Positions 1 to 8,226 of a stretch of 32,119 nucleotides of DNA are shown here, one piece after another. This DNA comes from Natronobacterium haloterrestre. GTDB taxonomy: Archaea > Halobacteriota > Halobacteria > Halobacteriales > Natrialbaceae. A model generated the notes under the pieces. That model did no database searches, was not told where the DNA came from, and saw only the letters and a list, made by a program, of their open reading frames with translations. The first letter of the stretch is position 1. Each line of letters starts with the position of its first letter. Position numbers and translations under genes: made by a program. The stretch is from the NCBI RefSeq assembly GCF_900112205.1, contig NZ_FOKW01000018.1, positions 1 through 32,119 on the forward strand. The letters are read 5' to 3'.

Positions 1-82
1 CGAACACGGAAGATAAGCCCGCCTGCGTATCGGCAACTACTGGAGTGGGAGACCCTCTGGGAACGTCGATTCGCCGCCCCAC
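1..82 (+). rRNA. rrf: 5S ribosomal RNA, 3' part (5' end outside window)
   Basis: The first about 82 bases read as the distal two thirds of a haloarchaeal 5S rRNA: the conserved CGAACACGGAAGATAAGCCC block, then the TACTGGAGTG helix, CCTCTGGGAA, and the terminal CGCCGCC that pairs with the 5' GGCGG of 5S. It is the structural RNA of the large subunit central protuberance and normally ends the 16S-23S-5S operon, which would lie to the left of the window. The exact 3' end (around 80-83) is an estimate. A tRNA-Cys often follows 5S in haloarchaea; none is present here. Confidence 0.92.
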
Positions 83-102
83 TCATACTTCATACACTTA
101 TT

Positions 103-147
103 ACCCGATAGCGACGTCTTTAGTTGGACGTCGCTATCGGGTTTTAT
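103..147 (+). terminator. rRNA operon terminator-like hairpin
   Basis: Bases 103-118 and 127-142 form a perfect 16-bp stem around an 8-nt loop, followed directly by a short T run (TTTTA). It lies about 20 nt after the 5S 3' end, so it most likely ends the rRNA transcript or is a processing structure. The stem is long for archaea, where plain T-tracts are usually enough, so a processing role is an alternative. Confidence 0.6.
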
Positions 148-249
148 GCTATTTGGGTCCGCGGGGCATGCAGCGGTCCCCTTATGATCACTTCGGGTCT
201 TCCTCCAAAATCATGTGGCTCGACAGTTCACTGTGGCGACTAGTTAGTA

Positions 250-276
250 CCAAATACTTTTGGAAACGGCTTTATT
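250..276 (+). promoter_or_regulatory. Palindrome plus TATA box upstream of the winged-helix gene
   Basis: A perfect inverted repeat, CCAAA-TACT-TTTGG (250-263), sits just upstream of a TTTATT TATA-like box (271-276), which is about 28 nt before the ATG at 302. That spacing fits a leaderless haloarchaeal transcript. The palindrome touches the position of the BRE, so it could be an operator; because the gene encodes a winged-helix protein, autoregulation is possible but only inferred. Confidence 0.4.
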
Positions 277-301
277 CACCTGTCTAGTAAAGGCCTCGAG
301 T

Positions 302-688
302 ATGAACGAAAACGACGGTCCGTGGCTCGACACGGTACACGAGCTGCTCTCGGAGTCACGGCGCCGGCAGATCCTGTACTATTTTTTACAAACCGAGCAT
401 GCGACGGTCAATGAGATCGCTCATCGCCTCGTCTCGCGTGAGCGAAATATTCCTATCGACTCCATCGATTCGGGGGAGACGACCGAGATCACGATCGCTC
501 TGCACCACAAACACTTGCCGAAACTCGAGCGCCACGACGTTATCGAGTACGACGAGCACAGCGACGACGTGGTCCGGGGTTCCGGATTCGAGGAGATGGC
601 GGAGTTCGTTCGACGGGCGCGTGAGATAGAAGCGACAGGCAGTCGTTTCGAGGATTCGAGCGGATCGTCGACTTCGATCGCCGAGTAG
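302..688 (+). CDS. Small winged-helix protein (DUF7344-type)
   Basis: 128 aa, starting at the ATG at 302 rather than the in-frame ATG at 260, because a TATA-like box sits about 28 nt upstream of 302 and the residues before it do not look like protein. Residues about 9-80 have the pattern of the haloarchaeal DUF7344 winged helix: LLSESRRRQILYYFL at the start, then a recognition-helix-like segment (ATVNEIAHRL) and a wing containing HHKHLPKLERHDVIEYDE. The C-terminus is acidic and Ser-rich, without a second domain. Proteins of this family are common in haloarchaea and presumed DNA-binding regulators; no target is known. The gene stands alone between the rRNA operon and a convergent oxidoreductase gene. 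Confidence 0.82.
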   Translation: MNENDGPWLDTVHELLSESRRRQILYYFLQTEHATVNEIAHRLVSRERNIPIDSIDSGETTEITIALHHKHLPKLERHDVIEYDEHSDDVVRGSGFEEMAEFVRRAREIEATGSRFEDSSGSSTSIAE

Positions 689-1026
689 TCGCGGGCGGGT
701 CGGACGACGGACTGGCGAAACGGTGGGTGGAGTTCTTCACGGACCGAGGACGGGGCAGGGGCTATGCGTCTGGTTCGAGCCGTCGGAAAATGTCACCCGG
801 AACACTAACGTCCAGCGTCATCCCGTGGCGGCGTGCCGTGTCGGCTGGCTAACCCTCGTGCCGGGTGTGGTGAATGTCGCGTGCCCGGGTTCGCCGTACT
901 GTCATCGCACCCGAATGGGTATGCTCGGACGGGGACAAAAGGCACGCAGTGGACGTAGGGAGTCGACGCGGTTAAACGTTATCGAGCGTCGGGAATCCAG
1001 TGAGTCCGGAAAACGGACCGGGCGGT
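689..1026. other. Convergent intergenic region, no gene seen
   Basis: This 338-nt stretch separates two genes that converge on it. Reading frames through it are low-complexity Arg/Gly frames typical of high-GC noncoding DNA. The only structure I see is GTCCG-GAAAA-CGGAC (1004-1018), a short hairpin just past the stop of the minus-strand oxidoreductase whose loop reads TTTTC on that strand; it may help termination. A GGTTAAACG stretch near 970 looks TATA-like but leads to no convincing gene. Confidence 0.5.
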
Positions 1027-2418
1027 TCAGTAGTGGTACTCGTCTTCCGCGATCTGGACGTAGCCGCCGTCGCGGTAGGTGAACTTTCGTTTCTTGTACT
1101 TCGCGAGGATCTTGGTCGCGTCGAGGCCGGCCGTGTACTTGTTCGAGATCAGGACGTTGTCACCGCTGTCGCCCTGCATGTCGTTGACGACGCCGAAGGC
1201 CCAGTCCCAGTCGTCTGGCTCGTAGTCCGCGACGATGTCGGCGAACGCGACGTTCCGAAGGATTTCGTCGCCGATGGCGCGTTTCCAGACGTCGTTGTAG
1301 TTCTCGAGCGAGTCGGTGCCGGCGAGTCGGCCGGCGATTTTGCCCGAACGGACGGCGACGTGGTAGCCGCCCTCGTGGAAGGCGGAGGTCGTGCCCATCG
1401 CGCCGCCGGCGACGGCAATGTTCGCGCCGACGGGGGAGTCGATCGGTCGGGTCGAGGAGATGGGATAGGTTTCGGTCCCCTTGGACTTGCCGCGGTCCTC
1501 GACGATCGGAATGTCTTCTTCGACGTCGTACTCGTCGCCGTACTCGAGTTCGAGGAGCCGGCGGATGTACTCGGAGCCGGAGGGGAGTTGCTCGTCTTCG
1601 GGGCGGAGCAGTTTGTACGATCCGGGGTTGTCGACGTCTTCGAGGGTCATCCCGATGGGCATCGTCAGGCCGACCCGGGCGACCGTCCCGTCGTTGGGGA
1701 AGATCCAGGGGTAGGCGGTTTCGCCCGGCATGTGGCCCCACCAGAACTTGAGTCGGTCCTCGAACTCCTCGAACAGTTCCGGCGGGAACTCGCGGTACTC
1801 CTGGTAGGCGATGTGGTTGGCCTCCGGCGGGGAGAGGTAGTCGGAACTGCTCCGGCCGGGGGGCGTGAACTGGTCGAGGGCCTCGAGGGTGATCCGCCGT
1901 TGCGGGCCGTCCGCGAGGACGACGTACTGGGCCTCGAGTTGTTCGCCGTTCGAGAGGGTGAGCGTGTGGGTCGGCCCCTTCGGGCTCGACGCCCGGAGAT
2001 CGGTCTCGAGGTCGGAGACGCCGGTGCCGACGCGGAGGTCAGCGCCCGCGTCGGCGGCGCGCTCGTGGAGCCAGTCGTCCATACGAGCCCGGTGGAAGGT
2101 GTACCCGAAGTTGGGGTAGCTGGAGTCGATTCCCGTCGTCGTCAACTCGACGGACGAGGAGGGGCCGATGAACTCGGTGGCCTCGAGTTCCCGGTGGATC
2201 ACCTCGTCGGGGATCTCCCGGTAGTCGAAGTCCATGATGTCGATCCAGTAGTCGAGCATGCCGGCAGCGTCGGTCGAGTCGGGACCGAGCTCCTCACGGT
2301 CCTCCCGCGGGACGCCCTGTTCGAAGAGGACCGTTTCGGCACCGTGGGCAGCGGCTTGTTCTGCCGCGGATGTGCCCGCCGGTCCGCCGCCGACGATCGC
2401 GACGTCAACGCGTTCCAT
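1027..2418 (-). CDS. FAD-dependent oxidoreductase, geranylgeranyl reductase family
   Basis: 463 aa. The N-terminus VDVAIVGGGPAGTSAA is a GxGxxG dinucleotide fold (residues about 4-20) with an acidic end to the second strand (VLFEQG). Farther on are the R-x-x-x-D-x-W-L-H block near residue 130, a VLADG motif and a late AVAGGAMGTTSAFHEGG block that matches the second FAD-contact motif (GDAAG-like) of the geranylgeranyl reductase/p-hydroxybenzoate hydroxylase superfamily. Family members saturate the isoprenoid chains of archaeal lipids or related isoprenoids. Which substrate this copy uses cannot be read from the sequence; haloarchaea carry several paralogs. A TATA-like box lies about 28 nt before the ATG, so the mRNA is probably leaderless. 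It is divergent from the dehydrogenase gene at 2572. Confidence 0.85.
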   Translation of the reverse strand: MERVDVAIVGGGPAGTSAAEQAAAHGAETVLFEQGVPREDREELGPDSTDAAGMLDYWIDIMDFDYREIPDEVIHRELEATEFIGPSSSVELTTTGIDSSYPNFGYTFHRARMDDWLHERAADAGADLRVGTGVSDLETDLRASSPKGPTHTLTLSNGEQLEAQYVVLADGPQRRITLEALDQFTPPGRSSSDYLSPPEANHIAYQEYREFPPELFEEFEDRLKFWWGHMPGETAYPWIFPNDGTVARVGLTMPIGMTLEDVDNPGSYKLLRPEDEQLPSGSEYIRRLLELEYGDEYDVEEDIPIVEDRGKSKGTETYPISSTRPIDSPVGANIAVAGGAMGTTSAFHEGGYHVAVRSGKIAGRLAGTDSLENYNDVWKRAIGDEILRNVAFADIVADYEPDDWDWAFGVVNDMQGDSGDNVLISNKYTAGLDATKILAKYKKRKFTYRDGGYVQIAEDEYHY

Positions 2419-2441
2419 ACTCCGTTGGGTCTCGGCCGGCC

Positions 2442-2449
2442 ATATTAAA
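2442..2449 (-). promoter_or_regulatory. TATA box of the geranylgeranyl-reductase-family gene
   Basis: On the minus strand the bases read TTTAATAT, centred about 28 nt upstream of the ATG at 2418. This is the normal spacing for a leaderless haloarchaeal promoter. The divergent gene at 2572 has its own weaker box (TTCTTTT near 2540). Confidence 0.55.
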
Positions 2450-2571
2450 CTGCGTGAAATTCGTGGCTCCGAACCGCTGGTGGCGTATCCAGTGGGGGAA
2501 CGAACGGGGGGAGAGGTCGAACAGCCTACGGGAACGAATTCTTTTGGAACTTGCGGGACGAGTCAACGTAC

Positions 2572-3600
2572 ATGAGCGACGGAGACAGCGACGGAGACGG
2601 CGACACAGGAGGGCGTACCGAGATCAGTACCGAAACGGAGCCATCGGTCCTCGTTCTCCGCAAGGGGACTCACGGTGTCCCGATCGAGGAGTACGCCGCG
2701 GCGCTTCGCGACCGCCTCCCCGACGGGAGCGTCGAACTGGCTCGCACGCCGGCGGCCGAGCGGAAGCTGATCCGCGACGCGGAGTTCGTCACCGGAATGG
2801 TGCTCGAGGAGGATCTCCTCGAGCGTGCGGAGAACCTCGAGGTGTTCGCCTGTGCCTACGCGGGGACGGGACACCTCCCGATGGACCGACTCGAGCAACG
2901 GGGCGTGACGGTGACGAACGCGTCGGGCGTCCACGGGCCCAACATCGGCGAGCACGTCCTGGGGTCGATCCTGCGGTTCACGCGGCGGTTCCACGTCGGA
3001 AATCGGCGGCAGCGCCGCCGGGAGTGGCGACACTACCAGGCCCACGAACTCCAGGGGTCGACGGTGACTATCGTCGGCCTGGGCGCGATCGGGACGGCGG
3101 TCGCCCAGCGCCTCGAGCCGTTCGGCGTGGAGACGGTCGGCGTCCGATACACGCCGGAGAAAGGCGGGCCGACGGACGAGGTGATCGGCTTCGATCCCGA
3201 GGCGTTCCACGAGGCGCTCGCGCGGACGGACTACCTCGTACTCGCGTGTCCGCTGACGGAGACGACTCGAGGGCTGATCGACCGGGACGCCTTCGTGACA
3301 CTGGACCCCGAGGCCGTCCTGGTCAACGTCGCCCGCGGGCCGGTCGTCGACACCGACGCGCTGCTCGAGGCCGTGCGCTCGAACTGGATCCGCGGGGCGG
3401 CGCTTGACGTAACGGATCCCGAACCGTTGCCGGAGGACCATCCGCTGTGGAACTTCGAGAACGTCAAGATTACGCCGCACAACGCGGGCCACACGCCGAA
3501 GTACTACGATCGGCTGGCGGAGATCGTCGCCGAGAACGCCCGTCGGTTCGCCGAGGGCGACGGTGACGGGATCGAGTTACAGAATCAGGTGCGTCCCTGA
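2572..3600 (+). CDS. D-2-hydroxyacid dehydrogenase (NAD-dependent)
   Basis: 342 aa from the ATG at 2572; a TTG at 2551 would add seven residues, but the ATG is about 30 nt after a TATA-like TTCTTTT. The family layout is complete. A substrate-binding lobe flanks a Rossmann fold with GLGAIG at residues 169-174. The catalytic triad is visible: Arg255 in VNVARGP, Glu284 in DVTDPEPLP and His303 in TPHNAG. It would reduce a 2-keto acid to a D-2-hydroxyacid, or the reverse, with NAD(P)H. The N-terminal 20 residues are a Gly/Asp-rich tail. The exact substrate (phosphoglycerate, glycerate, lactate or other) cannot be assigned; the short length and lack of an ACT domain argue against a full-length SerA. 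Confidence 0.88.
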   Translation: MSDGDSDGDGDTGGRTEISTETEPSVLVLRKGTHGVPIEEYAAALRDRLPDGSVELARTPAAERKLIRDAEFVTGMVLEEDLLERAENLEVFACAYAGTGHLPMDRLEQRGVTVTNASGVHGPNIGEHVLGSILRFTRRFHVGNRRQRRREWRHYQAHELQGSTVTIVGLGAIGTAVAQRLEPFGVETVGVRYTPEKGGPTDEVIGFDPEAFHEALARTDYLVLACPLTETTRGLIDRDAFVTLDPEAVLVNVARGPVVDTDALLEAVRSNWIRGAALDVTDPEPLPEDHPLWNFENVKITPHNAGHTPKYYDRLAEIVAENARRFAEGDGDGIELQNQVRP

Positions 3601-3625
3601 CGCCAGCTTTGCTGGAGGAACGGGC

Positions 3626-4660
3626 CTACAGGTAGCCGTTCTCGAGCAGGAGTTCGCCGTTGAGCACGCTCGCACCCGCCGCACCGCGAATGGTGTTGTG
3701 TGCGAGGCAGTTGTACTGCAGTCCGTCGGGGGTCTCCTGGAGCCCGCCGGCGGCGACGGCCATCCCGTCACCGAGCGTCCGGTCCAGCCGGGGCTGGGGT
3801 CGGTCCGGGGCGTCGAAGACGTGGATGAGCTGGTCCGGCGAGGACCGGAGGTCGATCGACGGGTACGCCGCCATCTCCTCGGCGGCTTTCGCGGCCGAGA
3901 GTTCCTCTTCGGTCTCGACCCAGACGTTCTCGAGGTGGCCGTCGATCGTCGGGATGCGGTTACAGGAGGCGGAGACGGTGACCTCGTCGTGGCTCAGTTC
4001 CGCACCGTCGAACTCGCCGAGCAGCTTCCGGGACTCGGTCTCGAGTTTGTCCTCCTCGCCCCCGATGTGGGGGATGGCGTTGTCGATGATCTCCATCGAA
4101 CTGACGCCGTCGTAGCCGGCCCCGGAGACGGCCTGGAGGGTCGCGACGTGGACCGTCTCGAGGCCGTACTCCGCGAGTGCGGCGAGCGTGGGGACGAACG
4201 TGATCGTCGAGCAGTTGGGGTTTTTGACGAGGGCGCCGTCCCAGCCGCGCTCGTCGCGCTGGACCTCGAGCAGGTCGAGGTGTTCGGCGTTGACCTCGGG
4301 GATCACGAGCGGAACGTCGTCGGCCATCCGCGCGTTCGACGAGTTCGACGAGACGACGTAGCCGGCCTCGCAGAAGGCCGGTTCGACGTCCGCGCCGACG
4401 CTCGAGGGAAGCGACGAGAAGAGGAGATCGACGTCGTCGGGCACTGCTGCGGGGTCGGTCGCGGAGACGGTGATGTCCGCGACGTCGTCCGGGATGGGGC
4501 TGTCGACGCGCCACTTGGCGGCCTGTCGATACGTCTTGCCGGCGCTGTCCTCGCTCGCGGTCAGCGCGGCGATCTCGAACTCCGGATGCGGGTCGAGAAG
4601 TTGGATGAGTCGCTGTCCGACGGCACCGGTTGCGCCGAGTACGCCTACTCGTACTGCCAT
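3626..4660 (-). CDS. asd: Aspartate-semialdehyde dehydrogenase
   Basis: 344 aa from the ATG at 4660; an open frame extends farther upstream but MAVRVGVLGATGAVGQRL is the family N-terminus. The enzyme makes L-aspartate 4-semialdehyde from aspartyl phosphate with NADPH, the branch point to lysine, threonine and methionine. Visible features: the nucleotide-binding GxTGxVG loop (residues 9-15), the SSLPS strand near 82, the active-site cysteine Cys150 in KNPNCST, the QAVSGAG loop and the catalytic His241 in IDGH. Length and motifs match the archaeal/yeast-type Asd. It is divergent from the small membrane protein at 4904. Confidence 0.95.
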   Translation of the reverse strand: MAVRVGVLGATGAVGQRLIQLLDPHPEFEIAALTASEDSAGKTYRQAAKWRVDSPIPDDVADITVSATDPAAVPDDVDLLFSSLPSSVGADVEPAFCEAGYVVSSNSSNARMADDVPLVIPEVNAEHLDLLEVQRDERGWDGALVKNPNCSTITFVPTLAALAEYGLETVHVATLQAVSGAGYDGVSSMEIIDNAIPHIGGEEDKLETESRKLLGEFDGAELSHDEVTVSASCNRIPTIDGHLENVWVETEEELSAAKAAEEMAAYPSIDLRSSPDQLIHVFDAPDRPQPRLDRTLGDGMAVAAGGLQETPDGLQYNCLAHNTIRGAAGASVLNGELLLENGYL

Positions 4661-4891
4661 TTTCCGTCCCTCGGAGTTGTGTCCGCAAAACCGTTTGGGT
4701 TTCGGTGGCATATGTGTCAATAGCGGCCAAGGTGTCGTCGGTTGATGAGCGGCGACCACCAGGCTGGCGTGGCCCGATCGGCACGCATAGAAGAAATTAA
4801 GCGATCGGAGCGGCACCTATGGATCGATGCAAGGGCGATACACTCCCGCAACCGGTTGCGATTCGGCCGGATCACCGATCGGTCGCCGCTC

Positions 4892-4897
4892 GAGGTG
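4892..4897 (+). promoter_or_regulatory. Shine-Dalgarno site that decides the 4904 start
   Basis: GAGGTG, six nt before the ATG at 4904, matches the anti-SD end of 16S rRNA. A TATA-like GAAATTAAG lies near 4793, so this gene probably has a leader of roughly 80 nt and an SD, unlike its leaderless neighbours. Confidence 0.5.
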
Positions 4898-4903
4898 GTC
4901 CCG

Positions 4904-5158
4904 ATGACGGATACGGCAAGTGCGAGCGAGGCCGGCCTCTTCGAGACCCGGTTCAGCATCGGCTCCGCCGCGGCCGGCGGACTCCTGATTCTCGTCGGTC
5001 TCGTCCTCGGCTGGACGGGGTATCAGGGCACCGAACTCCCGGTCGTCGGGACCGAGATGGACGTCGTCATGGGTATCTCCGGGCTGATGATGACGTGGTT
5101 CTTCGGCGTCGTATTCCTGTATGCCGCGCTGTACATGGAGCCCGGATTCGACCGCTAA
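4904..5158 (+). CDS. Small protein with two transmembrane helices, unknown function
   Basis: 84 aa. The open frame runs farther upstream, but the ATG at 4904 has a good SD (GAGGTG) and begins the protein-like sequence. Residues about 21-38 (GGLLILVGLVLGW) and 55-78 (ISGLMMTWFFGVVFLYAAL) are hydrophobic helices; the N-terminus is polar and acidic, as expected outside the membrane core. I recognise no catalytic motif. The gene sits between asd (divergent) and S17e (convergent). No function is proposed. Confidence 0.75.
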   Translation: MTDTASASEAGLFETRFSIGSAAAGGLLILVGLVLGWTGYQGTELPVVGTEMDVVMGISGLMMTWFFGVVFLYAALYMEPGFDR

Positions 5159-5291
5159 GCGCCGCGACGAACGGTTTCCGTTCGGCATCTTCCTGCTGGC
5201 TCGTCGCTTCGGCTCGCGGAGCGACGCGACCAGCGTCCGACACCAGCGGCTACGGGGAAAGAATACGGTAGAGACGGAACAGATCGCTCCT

Positions 5292-5483
5292 CTATGCGGT
5301 CGCCTGGGCGCTTTTCTTCCGCGTGACGTAGCCGGCGATGCGGTTGCGGACGCCCTTGGAATCGACGTTCGTGAGTTTCTCGACGCTGTCTTTGTTCTGT
5401 TCGAAGTCGTTCGTGAACGCGTCCGGGTACCGCTCCAGGAGGAGGTTCCCGGTCTTCTTGACGTAGGCCGGTTTGATTGCCAT
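5292..5483 (-). CDS. rps17e: 30S ribosomal protein S17e
   Basis: 63 aa, the normal length of the archaeal S17e. It starts [20 protein letters not shown] and contains the DFEQNK and IAGYVTRK blocks typical of the family. It is an archaeal/eukaryotic small-subunit protein that binds 16S rRNA near the beak. A GATTAAGA TATA box lies about 28 nt before the ATG, suggesting a leaderless single-gene transcript. The following gene on the same strand is more than 100 nt away. Confidence 0.96.
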   Translation of the reverse strand: MAIKPAYVKKTGNLLLERYPDAFTNDFEQNKDSVEKLTNVDSKGVRNRIAGYVTRKKSAQATA

Positions 5484-5599
5484 GTTGGTGGATTCCGTCG
5501 GGAGGGTCTTAATCCCTTTCTCTTCGCCCGTCCGGGTCCGCTACCCGGCGACTCGAGCGAGGCCCGGTCCGTGGCCCGTCATCGCCGGTCGCCCCTCCG

Positions 5600-6595
5600 T
5601 TACGGGGCGCTCGCTTCCGGCGCCGTTTCGAGGTCGGACGCCGGCTGTTCCTCCGTCGCTCGCTCGTCGCCGGCGCGGCTGGCGAGTTCCTGGAACGCCT
5701 CCGACCGCCGTGCGATCCGGTCGGCCATCGCGTCGTCCGGTCGGCGGTCCCCGTCGGCGGACTCGAGCAGGAACGTCGTGATCACGACCGTCTTCACCCA
5801 GGGCTTGAGGACGCCGGCGTAGACGGTCAGCGTGAGTCCGGCGACGACGACCCAGCCCGCGACCTCGAACGCCGGCGACAGTCCGGCGAGGACGCTGGCT
5901 ATCGGAGTCAACGCCAGGAACAGCACCGCCGCGGCCGCGTACAGTCCGACCACGATCAACATCGTCGAGCCGAGGATCGGCTTCCAGTTTCCGCCGTAGA
6001 GAAGGACACCCTCCTTGGCCGATTGCCAGGGATCGTCGGCCGCGTCCTCGGTGAACCCGTACGCGAGGATCGCCTCGTCGACGTACGACACCGCGACGGC
6101 GATTGCCTTCCCCACGAGCCGAACGAGTTTTTCGAGGCTCGGTACGGCACCGAGGCGGTCGGCGACCGAGACGACGCTCCGGTTGAACTCCTCGAGGACG
6201 GCTTTCACCAGTTTGTCGACGGCGAACAGGACGCTCGCCTCCGCGAACCGGTCTTTGACCTGTTCGGTCCCGTACGTGAGCTGGTCGTCTGGCGCGTCGC
6301 CCGTCTCGATGACGTGGACGACGACTGCGATGTGGCCGGCCTTGACCAGGTACAGCAGGTACTTGCTGACAAGTCGCCAGGCCCCGACGAACAGGCCGAC
6401 GGCGATCAACAGACCGATCCCGGCGATCCAGCCGGAGATCGTCCCCGCGTCGAGCAGCGAGGTGCCGATCCAGACCACCGCCCCGAAGTAGAGCACGGTA
6501 AACAGTCCGAGCCCCAGTCCGACGGCGATCCTGAGCAGTACGAATGGCAGGGTCTTCATGAAGACGTTCGTCGCACGTCCGAAGTGCAAGACCAT
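5600..6595 (-). CDS. Multi-pass membrane protein, unknown function
   Basis: 331 aa from the ATG at 6595, which lies about 28 nt after a GTTTTTAAC TATA-like box; the longer open frame upstream is low-complexity and discarded. Hydrophobic segments occur at about residues 12-45, 50-75, 85-100, 215-240 and 245-270. A central amphipathic region (about 105-200) carries a KLVKAVLEEFNRSVVSVADRLG stretch that is interesting but not recognisable as a family motif. The C-terminal 50 residues are acidic and Ala/Glu-rich, probably cytoplasmic. I do not recognise the family; related proteins of this build are annotated only as haloarchaeal membrane proteins. Confidence 0.72.
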   Translation of the reverse strand: MVLHFGRATNVFMKTLPFVLLRIAVGLGLGLFTVLYFGAVVWIGTSLLDAGTISGWIAGIGLLIAVGLFVGAWRLVSKYLLYLVKAGHIAVVVHVIETGDAPDDQLTYGTEQVKDRFAEASVLFAVDKLVKAVLEEFNRSVVSVADRLGAVPSLEKLVRLVGKAIAVAVSYVDEAILAYGFTEDAADDPWQSAKEGVLLYGGNWKPILGSTMLIVVGLYAAAAVLFLALTPIASVLAGLSPAFEVAGWVVVAGLTLTVYAGVLKPWVKTVVITTFLLESADGDRRPDDAMADRIARRSEAFQELASRAGDERATEEQPASDLETAPEASAP

Positions 6596-6665
6596 ACCGC
6601 CGGTGGCCGCGGCATCAGTTAAAAACTCGAGGCCGCGAGCGTCCCCGTCTCGAGGCGGCGAGAGG

Positions 6666-7256
6666 CTACCAGTCCGAGTGGGTCCGAACCCGCTCGAGGG
6701 CCGTCCGCTCTCGCTGTCCGCCGGCCCTGTCGACGACGTCGGCGAAGTACTCGAGGCGGTCACGGAGTTCGTCGTCGTCGTAGCCGTCGACGCCGAGGCG
6801 CGAGGCGGCGACGGTCGCCTCGATCACGGCCCCGAATCCGCGGTCGATCGTCGGCACGGTTCGCTCCAGAACGGCGGACTCGACGGGCTCGAGTTTCCAG
6901 CGCTCCCATTCGGTGCCCGCGTCGGTTCCAGTCTCGACCGACGTGGCGTCGACCCGCGCCCAGGCGCAGGCGGCCTCGAGGACGGGGTCGTCGTACTCGT
7001 CGATCGAGAGCGCGGCGTCCGCGAAGACGACTGGATCGTCGACGAACTGGACGTACCCCTCGCCCTGCCGGTGGAAGTTTCCGCGCGTGCGCGTCGACCC
7101 CCACGTCGTCGCGGTGGCGGGGTCGCCCGCGAAGACGCCGAGCGCGGCCGCGTTCCACTTCCCGTTCGGGCCGAGGGTCGTGACGACGGTTTCGGTAACC
7201 CCCGAGAGGGGAACGGGCCAGTCGGCGTCGTCGCCGTCGTCGCCGTCGTCGCTCAT
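6666..7256 (-). CDS. DUF447-family flavin-reductase-like protein
   Basis: 196 aa. After an acidic tail it has GVTETVVTTLGPNGKWNAA followed by the GDPATATTWGSTRTRGNF region and FVDDPVVFADAAL, the pattern of the DUF447 family, which has a flavin-reductase-like beta-barrel fold. Its start overlaps the stop of the upstream citG-like gene by 4 nt, so the two are translated from one message. DUF447 and CitG-like genes are neighbours in other archaea and in methylotrophs with C1-cofactor genes, which suggests a shared role in cofactor synthesis; this is inference and the reaction is unknown. Confidence 0.8.
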   Translation of the reverse strand: MSDDGDDGDDADWPVPLSGVTETVVTTLGPNGKWNAAALGVFAGDPATATTWGSTRTRGNFHRQGEGYVQFVDDPVVFADAALSIDEYDDPVLEAACAWARVDATSVETGTDAGTEWERWKLEPVESAVLERTVPTIDRGFGAVIEATVAASRLGVDGYDDDELRDRLEYFADVVDRAGGQRERTALERVRTHSDW

Positions 7257-8110
7257 ACCGTCACCTGCCCGTTCTCGAGGGCGACGAACAGTCCCGCCGC
7301 GGTCAGGTCGGCCGTCGTCCCGGGGTTGATGCCGCGCTCGACGAGGTCGTCGGCGAACTCCTCGACGGCGTCGGGGTCAGTCTCGAGGGCGTCCCGCTCG
7401 TGGAGTGCGGCCGCGCGGTCGCTGACCTCCCGGGCGACGGATTCGCCCCGGCGGCTGGCGACGAGGGTGTCCGGCCGCTCCGCGAGCAGCGAGAGGAAGA
7501 CCGCGGCGGCGCGATCCGTCGGCGGGCCGTCGGCTGCGGCGAGGCGATCCGCGGCGGCGAACGACCGCTCGAACCCCGTCGTCCACTCGCGGGCGACGTC
7601 GTCGCCGGGGACGCTTCGGTCCATCACGTCAAGCAGGGTCAGGCCGCGCTCCTCGAGTGCCGGGACGGCCTCCGATCCCCGCCGAACGTCAAGCGGCTCG
7701 AGGTCGGCGGGCGGTTCGTCGACGAAGACGTCGACGTGATCGAACGCGCGGTAGAAGCCCGCGGCGTCCGCGACGGTCGTGTCGGCGACGACGTCCTCGG
7801 CGGCTCCGGGCGAGAGTCGGTCGCGGTCGGCGGCGGCCCGGACCAGCGGTATCAGCAACAGCAACGCGCCGAACTGCGTGTTGCCGCCGCCCTGGGCTGC
7901 CATCCCCTCGACTGCCCGTTCGAAAGCCTGCCCGACGGGTTCGCCCTCCTGGGCCAGTTCGAGGCCCCGCTCCGTGCCGACCGTTCCCGCGAGGAAGTGG
8001 TCGAACCGCAACTCCTCGAGGTCCCGACGGCGGTCGACGTTACCCGGCTTTGGTGTGCCCGCGACCTCGAGCAGGAGCGCCAGTCGTGCGTTCCGTGCCG
8101 GCGTTCGCAT
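7253..8110 (-). CDS. Triphosphoribosyl-dephospho-CoA synthase (CitG) family protein
   Basis: 285 aa. The N-terminus ALLLEVAGTPKPGNVDRR carries the PKPGNVD signature of the CitG/MdcB family, and GGGNTQFGALLLLIPL is the second conserved block. The family adds a triphosphoribosyl group to dephospho-CoA for citrate or malonate lyase, but haloarchaea have no such lyase visible here, so the substrate is probably different. It is the first gene of a two-gene operon with the DUF447 protein (4-nt overlap). The promoter (weak CCTAAG box about 25 nt upstream) faces that of mutY, which is divergent. Confidence 0.82.
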   Translation of the reverse strand: MRTPARNARLALLLEVAGTPKPGNVDRRRDLEELRFDHFLAGTVGTERGLELAQEGEPVGQAFERAVEGMAAQGGGNTQFGALLLLIPLVRAAADRDRLSPGAAEDVVADTTVADAAGFYRAFDHVDVFVDEPPADLEPLDVRRGSEAVPALEERGLTLLDVMDRSVPGDDVAREWTTGFERSFAAADRLAAADGPPTDRAAAVFLSLLAERPDTLVASRRGESVAREVSDRAAALHERDALETDPDAVEEFADDLVERGINPGTTADLTAAGLFVALENGQVTV

Positions 8111-8226
8111 ACCTGGATCGAACGGTTCCGGCGGCTTAGGACTGTGGCTCTCCGTCGGGGTTTGCCACCGTTTTGCGGGCGGGACGGACCATCACCCCTA
8201 AACCCGCGCCATCCTAACTGCCGGCG

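Noticed and set aside
1000..2448. A 482-codon frame antisense to the geranylgeranyl-reductase-family gene
   Set aside because: Same GC shadow effect; the sense frame has FAD motifs and a good promoter.
4819..5271. A 150-aa frame overlapping the small two-TM protein
   Set aside because: Arg-rich shadow frame without a good start; the two-TM frame has an SD site and hydrophobic helices.
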